64,000 nucleotides of DNA from Paracoccaceae bacterium. GTDB taxonomy: Bacteria; Pseudomonadota; Alphaproteobacteria; Rhodobacterales; Rhodobacteraceae. Position 1 is the first letter of the stretch, and every line of letters begins with the position of its first letter. The DNA is taken from NCBI GenBank assembly GCA_013214575.1, contig JABSSD010000108.1, positions 1-64,000 on the forward strand, read 5' to 3'. Position numbers and translations under genes: made by a program. Of the stretch, positions 7,676-16,549 are shown in pieces. The notes below the pieces were generated by a model. It ran no database searches. It worked only from the letters and a program-made list of their open reading frames with translations, and had not been told where the DNA came from.

Positions 7676-9358
7676 ATGGCAATTGTGAGCTTTATGATCA
7701 GCTTGGCAGGGGCAACCATGCTTTTGCTGTTTGCGGTGCGCATGGTGCGGACCGGGATTGAGCGCAGCTATGGCGCCTCGTTCCAGCGGCTGCTGACCGG
7801 CCAGCGCAGTCTGGCGCAGGCCAGTCTGGTGGGCGTGGCTCTGGCGATTGTCTTGCAAAGCTCGGCGGCGGTGGCCCTGTTGACCGCCGGCTTTGCCGCC
7901 AGCGGCATGTTGAGCTTTGCCACCGGGTTGGCGATTGTGCTGGGCGGCGATCTGGGCTCGGCGCTGATCATTCAAATTCTGTCGTTCAATCTGGACTGGC
8001 TGGTGCCGGCACTGCTGGCGGTGGGCGGCTATATGTTCGTCAAGGTCGAAGCCAGAAAGATACGGCAACTGGGCCGGATTCTGCTGGGCGTCGCCTTTAT
8101 CCTGATTTCACTGCGCTTCCTGCGGGAGGCGATGGATCCGATCCGCGACAGTGCTTTTCTGCCCGCCATCGCGGAATATCTGGCGCGCGACTACGTGACC
8201 GCCTTTCTGGTTGGCGCGGCGCTGGCCTTTGTTATGCATTCCTCGGTGGCAGCGATCCTGATGTGTGTGACACTGGTGCAAATTGATGCGATCCCCTTTG
8301 CGGCCGGGTTGTCGCTGGTGTTGGGGGCAAACTTTGGCTCGGCCTTCATTCCAATCTGGCTCAGCCGGGGGATGGACCTGGCGGCGCGCCGTATTCCCTT
8401 TGCCAACCTTATGCTGCGCGGCACCTGTGCGGTGGTGACCCTGTTCGCGGCCAATCTGGCTTTGCGCTCGGGGGCTTTGGGGGATCCCCAGGGCGGCCAG
8501 ATGCTGGTCTACGCCCATCTTTTCTTCAATGCCTCGCTGTTGGTCCTGGCGCTGCCGTTCTGCGCCTCCTGTCAACGTTTGATGATGAAACTGTTGCCGG
8601 ATGCGGTGGTCAAAGACACCGAAGTGGCCACCGGCCTGCCGACCACTGTGCTGGATTTCGATAATGTCGGGCCTCCGGCGCAGGCTCTGTCCAGCCTGAA
8701 GCGTGAATTGCTGCGCATGGCGGGGCTGGTCGAGGCGATGTTCCGGCCGGTGTTGGGTCTGTATCAATCCGGCGACAAGGTCCAGATCAAAGCGGTGCAG
8801 GCGCTGGATGGCGAGGTCAACGAATGCCTGTCCGGCATCCGCAGATTTGTTGCGGCGATGCCCCCCGAGGAGATCGGCAAAGCCAACGCCAAGACAGCGC
8901 GGGACATGGTGGAATATGCCATCCGCCTAGAGACTGCCGGCGATGTGGTGGCCAAGCGATTGACGGTGCTGGCTGGAGAAGTGAAAAAGAAAAAAGGCAA
9001 GTTCTCGGATGAGGGCTGGATGGAGCTGACCCGGTTGCATGAGAGCATTCTGGCCAATATGTGTCTGGCGTCAAACGTCCTGGTCTCGGATGATCTGGAA
9101 AGTGCCCGCCTGCTGAGCCTGGAGAAAACCGAACTGAAGCGCGCGGAACGGGACAGCCGCAAGCGGCACCTGAAGCGATTGCAGAGTGGCCGCGCCGACA
9201 GTTTTGAAACCTCGGATATCCATCTCGAAACCCTGCGTGCCCTGCGCGAGTTCAACAGTCATATTGCCGCCGTGGCCTATCCGATCCTGTATCAGAACGG
9301 CCAATTGCTCGAGACCCGGTTGATTGAGGACATGCACCGGGACCAGATCGAGACCTGA
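7676..9358 (+). CDS. Na/Pi cotransporter family protein with C-terminal PhoU-like domain
   Basis: A 560-residue membrane protein of the NptA/YjbB type. The N-terminal half has about eight hydrophobic segments with the duplicated transporter signature: VLQSSAAVALL (Gln61-Ser63) in the first repeat and VMHSSVAAILM in the second, where Gln is replaced by His. Residues from about 340 to 560 are hydrophilic and helical and resemble a PhoU domain. Export or uptake of inorganic phosphate is the usual role. ATG 7676 is chosen over an in-frame GTG at 7664. It ends in front of a strong hairpin. Confidence 0.88.
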   Translation: MAIVSFMISLAGATMLLLFAVRMVRTGIERSYGASFQRLLTGQRSLAQASLVGVALAIVLQSSAAVALLTAGFAASGMLSFATGLAIVLGGDLGSALIIQILSFNLDWLVPALLAVGGYMFVKVEARKIRQLGRILLGVAFILISLRFLREAMDPIRDSAFLPAIAEYLARDYVTAFLVGAALAFVMHSSVAAILMCVTLVQIDAIPFAAGLSLVLGANFGSAFIPIWLSRGMDLAARRIPFANLMLRGTCAVVTLFAANLALRSGALGDPQGGQMLVYAHLFFNASLLVLALPFCASCQRLMMKLLPDAVVKDTEVATGLPTTVLDFDNVGPPAQALSSLKRELLRMAGLVEAMFRPVLGLYQSGDKVQIKAVQALDGEVNECLSGIRRFVAAMPPEEIGKANAKTARDMVEYAIRLETAGDVVAKRLTVLAGEVKKKKGKFSDEGWMELTRLHESILANMCLASNVLVSDDLESARLLSLEKTELKRAERDSRKRHLKRLQSGRADSFETSDIHLETLRALREFNSHIAAVAYPILYQNGQLLETRLIEDMHRDQIET

Positions 9359-9385
9359 GGGCCGATTCGTCAAAGCCTTGCTGAA

Positions 9386-9423
9386 AATTGCGCCCCCGTC
9401 AGTTGGATGACGGGGGCGCAATT
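9386..9423 (+). terminator. Strong hairpin downstream of the Na/Pi transporter
   Basis: A perfect 16-bp inverted repeat (9386-9401 and 9408-9423) with a 6-base loop lies 27 bp after the transporter stop. The plus strand lacks a T run after the stem, so it may act as an RNA-stabilising or Rho-assisted end. Confidence 0.7.
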
Positions 9424-9709
9424 GCCATGGAAATACGCTAATTTATGCAAGATCTGCCCCATATGGGTTACGTCGTTGACGTAGAGCAATCAGCAAGCGC
9501 AGACTAAATTTATTCCAATCAAGCCGCAGGCGTTTTGCCTGGCTTGCTGCAAGGCACGCGAACTCAACTGGACCGATTTTTGTTCAACAATTTCAAATCT
9601 GGCCTTAACAATTTTTGAAACTGTCACTGTAGGAGTCCCTAATACACCCGCAAAACTGTTCGCTAATAACAAAAAAAATATCAAACATCTTCCAACGGGG
9701 AAAATCACT
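9424..9709. promoter_or_regulatory. Upstream region of the polyamine ABC operon
   Basis: About 290 bp without a supported gene between the hairpin and the solute-binding protein. It becomes AT-rich after 9590, where the promoter and leader of the ABC operon are expected. A minus-strand reading frame at 9490-9825 overlaps the binding protein start and has no family features. Confidence 0.5.
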
Positions 9710-10834
9710 ATGTCTACTAAATCATCTGTAACCCGCCGCTCGCTGCTGAAAAGCGCTGGCGCCGCCGCACTGGCCGCACCGCTGTTTTCCAAAAGCGCTC
9801 TGGCATCCTCGGGCGAAATCAACATCCTGATGTGGTCGGACTATCTGCCGCCAGAATTCATTTCGGGTTTTGAAGCCGCCACCGGAATCAAAGTCAACTA
9901 CACTGGTATTGGCTCGAACGAAGAAATCATCAACAAGATGAAGGCCACCAAGGGCCAGGGTTTCGACATCGTTTCACCCACCAACAACCGCTCGCTGCAG
10001 TGGGGCCCGTTGGAGCTGCTTCAGTCGTTTGACATGAACCGGGTCAACATCGACGCAGTGAACCCTGCTATGGCCAAAATTGGTACCGATGCATGGAACT
10101 TTGGCGACGCTGGCGTCCATTGGCTGCCGCATATCTGGGGCACCGAAGGTATCGCCTATCGCACCGACAAATGGCTGCCCGAAGGTGATGCACCGTCTTA
10201 TGGCGATGTCTGGAGCGAAGCCAATGCCGGCAAGACCATGGGTCGCGCACATTCGATGATGCTGGGGGCCGGTCTGTACATGGAAGCCTCGGGCCAGATG
10301 GACGTCGGTTCGGTGTGGTCTGCCTATGAGAACGAAGAGAACATGCGTAAGGTCTGGGGTCAGATCGCTGATTGGTGTGTTGAGCGCAAGTCGCGCATCA
10401 AGCTGATCTGGAACGATGCCGACACTCAGAAAAACGGTCTTCTGAACGAAGGCGTTATTGTTGGTCAGACTTGGGATGGCCCGGCGCTGGCGCTGAAGTC
10501 CGCTGGCGAGCCAGTGCATTACCAAGCCCCTGTTGAAGGTGCGATGGCCTGGGTTGACGGGTTGTCGATGCCGGTTGGTGCCAAGAACACCGATCAGATC
10601 TATGCCTTCATCGATTACGCCTATGGCAAAGAGGCCGCTGGCGTGGCGATCGACAGCCACGGCTACAACTCGCCGGTTCTGGGCGCTGACACCTACTCGG
10701 GTGACAACTACAAGAAGAACTTTGCCGAAGCCTATCCGGGCAGCAGCCTGGCCAACCTGAATCCATGGCCAGCCGAAGCACCTTGGTATGCAGATGTGCG
10801 GACCGAGTTCGTCAACAAGTTCAAGAGCGCTTGA
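9710..10834 (+). CDS. Polyamine-type ABC transporter substrate-binding protein (Tat signal)
   Basis: A 374-residue periplasmic binding protein of the PotD/PotF family (extracellular solute-binding protein family 1). The N-terminus has the twin-arginine signal VTRRSLLKSAGAAALAAPLF, with cleavage likely near SALA-SS. The mature chain opens INILMWSDYLPPEFISGFEAATGIKV, typical of spermidine/putrescine binders. It is first in a four-gene operon with the ATPase and two permeases, the usual layout for a complete importer. The exact ligand (putrescine, spermidine or another small cation) cannot be assigned from sequence. Confidence 0.9.
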   Translation: MSTKSSVTRRSLLKSAGAAALAAPLFSKSALASSGEINILMWSDYLPPEFISGFEAATGIKVNYTGIGSNEEIINKMKATKGQGFDIVSPTNNRSLQWGPLELLQSFDMNRVNIDAVNPAMAKIGTDAWNFGDAGVHWLPHIWGTEGIAYRTDKWLPEGDAPSYGDVWSEANAGKTMGRAHSMMLGAGLYMEASGQMDVGSVWSAYENEENMRKVWGQIADWCVERKSRIKLIWNDADTQKNGLLNEGVIVGQTWDGPALALKSAGEPVHYQAPVEGAMAWVDGLSMPVGAKNTDQIYAFIDYAYGKEAAGVAIDSHGYNSPVLGADTYSGDNYKKNFAEAYPGSSLANLNPWPAEAPWYADVRTEFVNKFKSA

Positions 10835-10986
10835 CGCTTTTGATCCTGTGATCCTTTGGCCCTCTCCTGTCGGAGGGGGCCATTTTGGCGCCTCAGGCGC
10901 AAGTTTTCATACATAAACTGGATGCAGCCTGTTCAGGGCCGGTGCGGTGTCACCGGGTTGAAGGCCTGCACCGAGGGAGAAGCCAC

Positions 10987-12099
10987 ATGAGTGCTGGGGT
11001 TGGCGTAAATCTCGAAGATCTCTGGATCCGATTCGGAGACTTTGTCGCGGTGCGCGAAGCAAACGTGCATATTAACGGGGGCGATTTCTTTTCGTTTCTG
11101 GGGCCATCAGGGTGTGGCAAGACCACCATTCTCAGGGCCGTTTCTGGCTTTCTGGAGCCCAGCCAGGGCAATGTGCTGATTGGCGGCAATAACATGAAGG
11201 GCATCGGCCCGAACAAACGCCCAACCGCGCTGATCTTTCAGAACCTGGCGCTGTTTCCACTGATGAAGGTCTGGGAGAACATCACCTTCTCGATGGAGAT
11301 CAAAGGCGCCTCGACCAAGCAACGTCGCAAGCGTGCGGATGAGCTGCTGGACATGATTGCCCTCACCGGTCAGGGCGAAAAGCTGCCCGCCGAACTGTCG
11401 GGTGGTCAAAAGCAGCGGGTGGCGATTGCCCGGGCGCTCTGTGCCGAGCCGGATGTGCTGCTGCTGGACGAACCGCTGTCGGCGCTGGACCTGAAACTGC
11501 GCCAGCACATGCGCTCCGAGCTGCGTGAGATCCAGAAACGGGTTGGCATTACCTTTATCTACATCACCCATGATCAGGGCGAGGCGCTGACCATGTCGGA
11601 TAATATCGCGGTGATGCGCGACGGGGTGATCGACCAGATCGGCGATGGAAAATCCATCTACAATGACCCCAACACGGCCTTTGCGGCCTCATTTGTTGGT
11701 GAAAACAACGTATTCCGTGGCACGGTCAAGCAGGTGATCGGCAACGAGGTGATGATCCGAACCAACCGCTCTGGCGATCTGATGGCGCGGATTTCAACCG
11801 CAAATCAGGGCAAGCTGAAACAGGGTGACGAGGCGATGCTGTTCATCCGCCCCGAGGCCTTTGCGCTGGCCCCAGCCGGCACCCAGGGCGATCATTTTGT
11901 CACTGCGCAGGTCACCAAGGAAGAATTTGAGGGCAGTGCCTTCAACATCTTCATGGAAGGCGAGGGCGGCAAGGAAATCAAAGTGGCCCTGCCCAATGTC
12001 GGCCAGTCTTTTGAGAGCCACATGGGCGAGGCGATGACCCTGGAATATCAAGTCAAAAACGCTGTTGCACTGCCTGCCGGCGTGCTGGCAACGGAATAG
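10987..12099 (+). CDS. Polyamine-type ABC transporter ATP-binding protein
   Basis: A 370-residue PotA-like ATPase. Walker A is GPSGCGKTT, the signature is LSGGQKQRVAIARAL, Walker B is VLLLDEPLSALD and the switch His is in YITHDQGEAL. The C-terminal ~110 residues form the TOBE-type regulatory domain (LFIRPEAFAL). The ATG at 10987 follows GAGGGAGAAGCCAC, a good ribosome binding site. An in-frame start at 10885 would add 34 unconserved residues, and I reject it. Confidence 0.92.
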   Translation: MSAGVGVNLEDLWIRFGDFVAVREANVHINGGDFFSFLGPSGCGKTTILRAVSGFLEPSQGNVLIGGNNMKGIGPNKRPTALIFQNLALFPLMKVWENITFSMEIKGASTKQRRKRADELLDMIALTGQGEKLPAELSGGQKQRVAIARALCAEPDVLLLDEPLSALDLKLRQHMRSELREIQKRVGITFIYITHDQGEALTMSDNIAVMRDGVIDQIGDGKSIYNDPNTAFAASFVGENNVFRGTVKQVIGNEVMIRTNRSGDLMARISTANQGKLKQGDEAMLFIRPEAFALAPAGTQGDHFVTAQVTKEEFEGSAFNIFMEGEGGKEIKVALPNVGQSFESHMGEAMTLEYQVKNAVALPAGVLATE

Positions 12100-12113
12100 G
12101 GAGGCCTGGACAT

Positions 12114-13034
12114 ATGCCCCGCTTCCTAAAGGAATATTTTAACCGCAACGGGTTTGGGCTAGGGTCGGTCATGTTGGGTCTGGTGCTGTTCTGGACCGTT
12201 GGCCTGATCATCCTGCCACAGCTGTCGATGCTCGACTTCTCATTCCGCCCCAACCTGCCGCCGCCCGAGATCGGCGGCCCCAAGGATCTCTATACGCTGG
12301 AGAACTACAAATATCTGATCTTTGGCCCCGAGGGTGGCAGCCAGTCCTATAATGCTGTCGATCTCAGGGTGTTCTACCGCACGCTGATTGCGGCGGTCTT
12401 TGTGACCATGTTCAACCTGATGCTGTGCTACCCGATTGCCTATTATCTGGCGCAGACCAAGGGCAACCACATCCGCGTTTTGGCGCTGATGCTGATCATC
12501 CCCTACTGGATCAACGAGATCCTGCGGGCCTTTGCGCTGCGGATCATCTTTGGGGAAAGCGGAGTGTTGAACAATGTGCTGGTGGGCATGGGGGTGTTTG
12601 ACACGCCGTTTGACTTCATCCGCAACGATATCGCGCTCTATGCGGGGCTGGGCTATGCCTATATCCTGCTGATGATCTTCCCGATCTACAACGTCATCGA
12701 AAGCCTGGACCGCAACCAGATCGAGGCGGCGCGGGATATGGGGGCCAGCTGGCCGCGAATCCATTGGCGGGTGGTCATTCCCTATGCCAAACCGGGCATC
12801 AGCTCGGGCTGCACCATGGTGTTCATGCTCTCGGCCGGTGCCTTGGCTGCACCACAAATCCTGGGCGGGCCCAGCAGCCTGTGGTTCACGCAACTGATCT
12901 ATCAGCAGTTCAACGACAATAGTGATTGGCCACAAGGGGCCGCCTATGCGGTGGTTCTGCTGGTCACCTGTATCCTGTTGGTGCTGGCATTGATGCGGCT
13001 GTTCAAGGTGAACATGGGGGATATTGGCAAATGA
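12114..13034 (+). CDS. Polyamine-type ABC transporter permease (PotB-like)
   Basis: A 306-residue inner-membrane permease with about six transmembrane segments. The cytoplasmic EAA loop (EAARDMGASWPRIHWRVVIPYAKPGI) contacts the ATPase. It starts 15 bp after the ATPase gene and overlaps the second permease gene by 4 bp (ATGA), which indicates tight translational coupling. Confidence 0.9.
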   Translation: MPRFLKEYFNRNGFGLGSVMLGLVLFWTVGLIILPQLSMLDFSFRPNLPPPEIGGPKDLYTLENYKYLIFGPEGGSQSYNAVDLRVFYRTLIAAVFVTMFNLMLCYPIAYYLAQTKGNHIRVLALMLIIPYWINEILRAFALRIIFGESGVLNNVLVGMGVFDTPFDFIRNDIALYAGLGYAYILLMIFPIYNVIESLDRNQIEAARDMGASWPRIHWRVVIPYAKPGISSGCTMVFMLSAGALAAPQILGGPSSLWFTQLIYQQFNDNSDWPQGAAYAVVLLVTCILLVLALMRLFKVNMGDIGK

Positions 13035-14311
13035 AGAATTTCTCTCTTATGCGCATAGGCATCTGGGTCTACCTGGCGCTGTTCTTCTCCTATCTGCTGG
13101 GGCCGCTGGTGATCATGTCGGTCACCGCCTTCAACTCGCCGGGATTTCCGCGGGCTGCGCCGTGGGAATGCCTGACCTTTGAGTGGTTTTCGGCGCTGTT
13201 TCAGGATGAAAGGATCCTGAATGGCATCAAGAACTCGATCCTGGTGGGCGCAGGCACGGTCACCCTTTCGGTGGCCATGGGGCTGGCTGGGGCGCTGATG
13301 CTGACCCAGATCTGGCCGAAACTGCGGGCGACGTACTATACCATCATCATTGCTCCGATCCTGATCCCCGGGGTGGTGATTGGTATCTCGACCCTGGTGT
13401 TCTGGGATCGGGTCAACCGGTTGTTCGGCCTTGAAGCCGATAGCTTCCTGTCCAACGGCTTGTTCCTGACCGTCATCGGCCAGTCCACCTTTATCGCCAG
13501 CTATTGCATGCTGGTGCTGGTGGCGCGTCTGCAGCGCTATGACAACGGTCTGACCGAGGCGGCGCTGGATCTGGGCGCAACCCATGCCCAGGCGTTCCGC
13601 AAGGTGCTGTTGCCGTTCATGCGTCCGGCCATTGCCTCTGCTGCGGTGCTGGCCTTTCTGGCCAGCTTCGAGAACTACAACACCACCACATTCACCTTTG
13701 GCGAATACCCAACTCTGACCATCGAACTGGCGCAAAAGGTGCGCTACGGCATTACCCCGGCGATCTCGGCCCTGGCCTTTATCATCGTGGTACTGACGGT
13801 GTTTGCCGCGCTGGCAAACGAGGCTGGCATTCGTCGCAAGGAACTGGTTGCCGCAGCGCGAAAAAGCGCCACGGTAGAAGAACTGGAAAGCGGCAAGCTC
13901 CGGCTGCCCGGTTTTCTCAGCTCCAATGCTGCGGCGGTGATTCTGGTGGTGGTTGCGATGATGACCATCGCGGTGGTGGGCACGGCTGCGGTCTATAGCC
14001 CACAGCAATGTATCGCCGACGTGCGGGAACAAAAGCGCCTGGAAACCGACCTGAAGGTTCAGGAATTGCTGCAACGCCGCGCCGAGCAAGCTGCCCGTCG
14101 GGACGCCGAGCAGGCAGAGCAATCAGGCCAGGAGCCGACGACCGAGGATACCACGCCCAAAGCCTCGAACAACTCGGGCTTTGGCAATGTGTTTGACCCG
14201 GGCGCCTTGCAGGACGATGGCACCGATGACCCTGAGGAGGAGCCGGCGACCCCCGGTAACAATTCCGGGTTCGGAAATGTGTTTGATCCGAACGCATTGC
14301 AAAGCGACTGA
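13031..14311 (+). CDS. Polyamine-type ABC transporter permease (PotC-like) with unusual C-terminal tail
   Basis: A 426-residue permease, whereas PotC homologues are usually about 260-280 residues. Residues 10-265 hold the normal six membrane segments and the EAA loop (EAALDLGATHAQAFRKVLLP). A linker, an extra hydrophobic segment at about 300-321, a charged predicted coiled coil (328-362) and an acidic tail follow. The tail carries the motif NNSGFGNVFDPxALQ twice, at 380-394 and 410-424. The two copies use different synonymous codons, so they are not a recent DNA duplication. If the extra segment spans the membrane, the tail would be periplasmic. The start is set by the ATGA overlap with the previous gene. 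Confidence 0.9.
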   Translation: MKNFSLMRIGIWVYLALFFSYLLGPLVIMSVTAFNSPGFPRAAPWECLTFEWFSALFQDERILNGIKNSILVGAGTVTLSVAMGLAGALMLTQIWPKLRATYYTIIIAPILIPGVVIGISTLVFWDRVNRLFGLEADSFLSNGLFLTVIGQSTFIASYCMLVLVARLQRYDNGLTEAALDLGATHAQAFRKVLLPFMRPAIASAAVLAFLASFENYNTTTFTFGEYPTLTIELAQKVRYGITPAISALAFIIVVLTVFAALANEAGIRRKELVAAARKSATVEELESGKLRLPGFLSSNAAAVILVVVAMMTIAVVGTAAVYSPQQCIADVREQKRLETDLKVQELLQRRAEQAARRDAEQAEQSGQEPTTEDTTPKASNNSGFGNVFDPGALQDDGTDDPEEEPATPGNNSGFGNVFDPNALQSD

Positions 14312-14318
14312 AACATTG

Positions 14319-14344
14319 GGGCGGCCTTGGGGTCGCCCTTTTTC
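14319..14344 (+). terminator. Rho-independent terminator of the polyamine ABC operon
   Basis: GGGCGGCC pairs with GGTCGCCC (one mismatch) around a short loop and is followed by TTTTTCTTT. It begins 8 bp after the last permease stop. Confidence 0.85.
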
Positions 14345-14370
14345 TTTATAGGTCAGCCTGAGCCGCGAGG

Positions 14371-14460
14371 TTGGATTCTGAGTATTTTTGGCAACGAGAA
14401 TGCATCTGTCTGCGCTTCCCTGACCGTTTCTTTTTGCTGAAAATACTCAAATGCAACCTG
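14371..14460. repeat. Pair of inverted dispersed GAGTATTTT repeats
   Basis: A plus-strand copy (GAGTATTTTTGGCAACGAGAA, from 14380) and a minus-strand copy (GAGTATTTTCAGCAAAAAGA, about 14430-14449) face each other between the ABC operon and the HAD gene. The outer GAGTATTTT sequences could form a long stem. Confidence 0.6.
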
Positions 14461-14588
14461 GCGGCCGAAACTGCCCGATGGTTTAGTAGAGATGCCATTG
14501 CAAACCAGCCGCAGGCAACGGTTCGACGATTAGTCGCTGCCGGTCGTTGAGTTTGGCCACAGGGGTCATCTCCTGTCCCAAAAACTCA

Positions 14589-15482
14589 CTAAATAGAGGG
14601 AGCGATCCAATCCGGTGATATGCCGCTGATGTCAATGAACCTGTGCGCATCGAGACCGGCGAACAATCCGTGATCAGTGATCAGGGCGGCGCTCCAGCCG
14701 CGCGCCCGGGCGCCCAGAATGTCGGTGTGCAGGGTGTCCCCAATCATGGCAATGCGCTTCCGGTCAATATTGCGATGTCGGCGTTCAACGGTTTCATAGA
14801 CCGAGGCAAAGGGTTTGCCGTGAAAGACAACCTGAAGCCCTAGCCGGTCCTGCAGGTCATGGGCGTAATAGCCGGGTTCCAGCGACAGCCCGTCTTCGCG
14901 CGGCGCCACCAGATCGGGGTTGGCCACCACTAGCGGGCGTGGATTGCTTCGCAGGCTGTGGTGTAACAGGCTCTGTCGGTCGGCAGTCCAACCGGCCGCG
15001 CTCAGCATCAGGAAGGCCTCAACACGGTCATAGTCGCTTGGGTCGTCCTGCAGTGCCAAGGCGTCAACCCTCAGATCATCCGGAGAAAAACCCGGCGGCG
15101 CGATCACCCCCCACTGGCCTTTTGGGGCGACGCGATAGAGATGCGCTTCACAGACATCGCGGCTGGATATAATCTCCGAAGGGGCAAATTCGAACCCCAA
15201 GCGGGCAAATTTAGCCTGCGTCTGGGTCCGGGTGAAGCTGGCAGCATTGGTCAGCACCAGCACCTGTTTTCCCATCTGGCGCAATTGCCTTACGCGGTCA
15301 TGGGCGCCGGGGATCGGGCGTTCGCCGACGTTCAGCACACCAAAGGCATCAAACACAAAAACATCGACCTGATCGGCCAGTTCGTGCAGCCCTGCAATCT
15401 GTACCCTGTCGCCCCCCTGCAGCGCGGCGGGCAGCCGGTTGCGAATTTCCTCGTAGCGGGTAAAGGCCTGATCTGGGGTCAT
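14589..15482 (-). CDS. HAD-superfamily hydrolase, class IIA (TIGR01459-like)
   Basis: A 297-residue HAD phosphatase of the NagD/phosphoglycolate-phosphatase-like IIA class. The motif I region is FVFDAFGVLNVG, with the first Asp the expected nucleophile. Motif II is LTNAASF, and the C-terminal HGKPFASVYE...MIGDTLHTDILGARARGW carries motifs III and IV. The substrate is unknown. The start overlaps the stop of the upstream glycerophosphodiesterase-like ORF by 4 bp, so the two are probably co-transcribed. Confidence 0.85.
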   Translation of the reverse strand: MTPDQAFTRYEEIRNRLPAALQGGDRVQIAGLHELADQVDVFVFDAFGVLNVGERPIPGAHDRVRQLRQMGKQVLVLTNAASFTRTQTQAKFARLGFEFAPSEIISSRDVCEAHLYRVAPKGQWGVIAPPGFSPDDLRVDALALQDDPSDYDRVEAFLMLSAAGWTADRQSLLHHSLRSNPRPLVVANPDLVAPREDGLSLEPGYYAHDLQDRLGLQVVFHGKPFASVYETVERRHRNIDRKRIAMIGDTLHTDILGARARGWSAALITDHGLFAGLDAHRFIDISGISPDWIAPSI

Positions 15483-15877
15483 TTTGATATGCTCTCAAGG
15501 AATTGGACCTGACTGTTGGCGGTCGGGCTGTGTTTCACATCGACCAGCAGTTCAACGTCCTGCGCGTTGGTCTTCACACCCGTCAGGAATTCATCCAGCG
15601 TGGGGATGCGGCAGTGCTGCAATTGCGCCTGATGGGGGGGCTTTGGTGCGGCGTCGCTGCCGGGGCGGAGGCCTCCGACGTCATAGCAGCGCAATTTCTC
15701 CCGTGTCAGGTCGCTGATGGAGGGAGCTTTGCCGTGTAGCCAGTCTACCGCGCCGTCGCGGGTCAATAGCAGGTCCAGCTCTACCCCGTCGGCGCCCGCG
15801 TCCATCGCGTATTGAAGCCCCTCCAGGGGGGCGGCCGGGGCGCCGCGATGGGCAAATATTTTTGGCAATGAGGTCAC
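15479..15877 (-). pseudogene. Truncated glycerophosphodiester phosphodiesterase-like ORF
   Basis: A 132-residue reading frame from a GTG at 15877. It shows the N-terminal part of the GDPD TIM barrel: FAHRGAPAAPLEGLQYAMDAGADGVELDLLLTRDG, with the expected HR pair and E-L-D metal ligands. The usual PENT motif is missing, the H-D motif reads LHGKAP, and the chain stops soon after VELLVDVKHS. Full-length enzymes have about 230-300 residues, so about half the barrel is absent. It is read as a decayed gene. An intact short variant cannot be excluded, because the frame is open and overlaps the next gene by 4 bp. Confidence 0.65.
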
Positions 15878-15890
15878 TGTTGCTCCCAAT

Positions 15891-16120
15891 TCAGTCTCTG
15901 GCCTGTTGCGCCGCACAGCTGAGCGCGATGCTGTCGCCGCTATCGCGAACTTGCACGCCATTCAGCCGGACCGCCAGAGGTGTTTGCGAATTGACCAGGG
16001 TGCCATGCACCACAGTGTCGGCCCCCAGTTGCTCGATGACGCCAACCGAGAGTTGGATCCGGGTTTCACCTGGGCTGTCCTGATGCAGCTGTTCGGGGCG
16101 AATGCCGAGGTCTGATCGCG
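15891..16120 (-). pseudogene. C-terminal remnant of a UgpC-like ABC transporter ATPase
   Basis: The minus strand reads DLGIRPEQL ... VIEQLGADTVVHGTLV ... VRDSGDSIALSC and then a stop at 15891. This is the TOBE-domain end of a sn-glycerol-3-phosphate or sugar ABC ATPase; UgpC proteins carry LGIRPEH and EPLGADTLLHG in the same order. The nucleotide-binding domain is absent and no start is visible, so this is a fragment. Its position just upstream of a GDPD-like fragment fits a deleted ugp operon. Confidence 0.65.
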
Positions 16121-16129
16121 AGAGGCTAT

Positions 16130-16260
16130 CAGTTGTTGGCGGTGTCGGCCATCAGCTCATGCAGCGGGTAGAGTGCGCCGCGGCTGGCGTTTTGGGGCAA
16201 TGGAGGTGTTTTGCGGCAAAAACCGAGGCACCAGAACGGGTGGCCTATGGGGGCAGACAT
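16130..16260 (-). pseudogene. Possible UgpB-like fragment
   Basis: Directly upstream of the UgpC remnant the minus strand contains NASRGALYPLHELMADTANN followed by a stop. It faintly resembles the GAIKPVYEVMAD region of glycerol-3-phosphate or sugar binding proteins. The match is short and the call is tentative. I see nothing else in 16260-16416. Confidence 0.25.
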
Positions 16261-16416
16261 CGGCACCGTGGTCATGCGGGCTAGATTTTCTCACGATGGC
16301 GGAGCTGCAGCGAGCAGATCTTCCGTGGAAGCATGGTAAAAGCCCGCATTTCTTAAGTTGGGATCTGACCGATGACAGGCCCCGAAGGGGCTGACTTGGG
16401 ATCTCGTCAGATAAAC

Positions 16417-16493
16417 TGGTCGGGCTAGGAAGATTCGAACTTCCGACCCCCTGTACCCAAAACAGGTGCGCTACCAGACTGCGCCATAGCCCG
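16417..16493 (-). tRNA. tRNA-Pro (anticodon UGG)
   Basis: A 77-base cloverleaf on the minus strand, including an encoded CCA end. The acceptor stem CGGGCTA (16487-16493) pairs with TAGCCCG (16421-16427). The anticodon stem CCTGT/ACAGG encloses a loop with TGG, and the T arm contains GTTCGAATC. It is complete and probably functional. Confidence 0.95.
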
Positions 16494-16549
16494 ACCGTGA
16501 GGGCGGAATAGTCGCTTGGAATGGGAGATGCAAGCCCAATTTTAAACTG

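Noticed and set aside
9490-9825. Minus-strand frame overlapping the polyamine-binding protein start
   Set aside because: It runs through a clear Tat signal sequence on the other strand and lacks a ribosome binding site.
12944-14122. 392-codon minus-strand frame opposite the PotC-like permease
   Set aside because: Low-complexity His/Gln/Arg composition; the opposite strand encodes a full permease with EAA loop.
15479-16260. Intact phosphodiesterase plus small genes
   Set aside because: The GDPD frame lacks about half of the barrel and the UgpC fragment has no start or ATPase domain, so decay is more likely.
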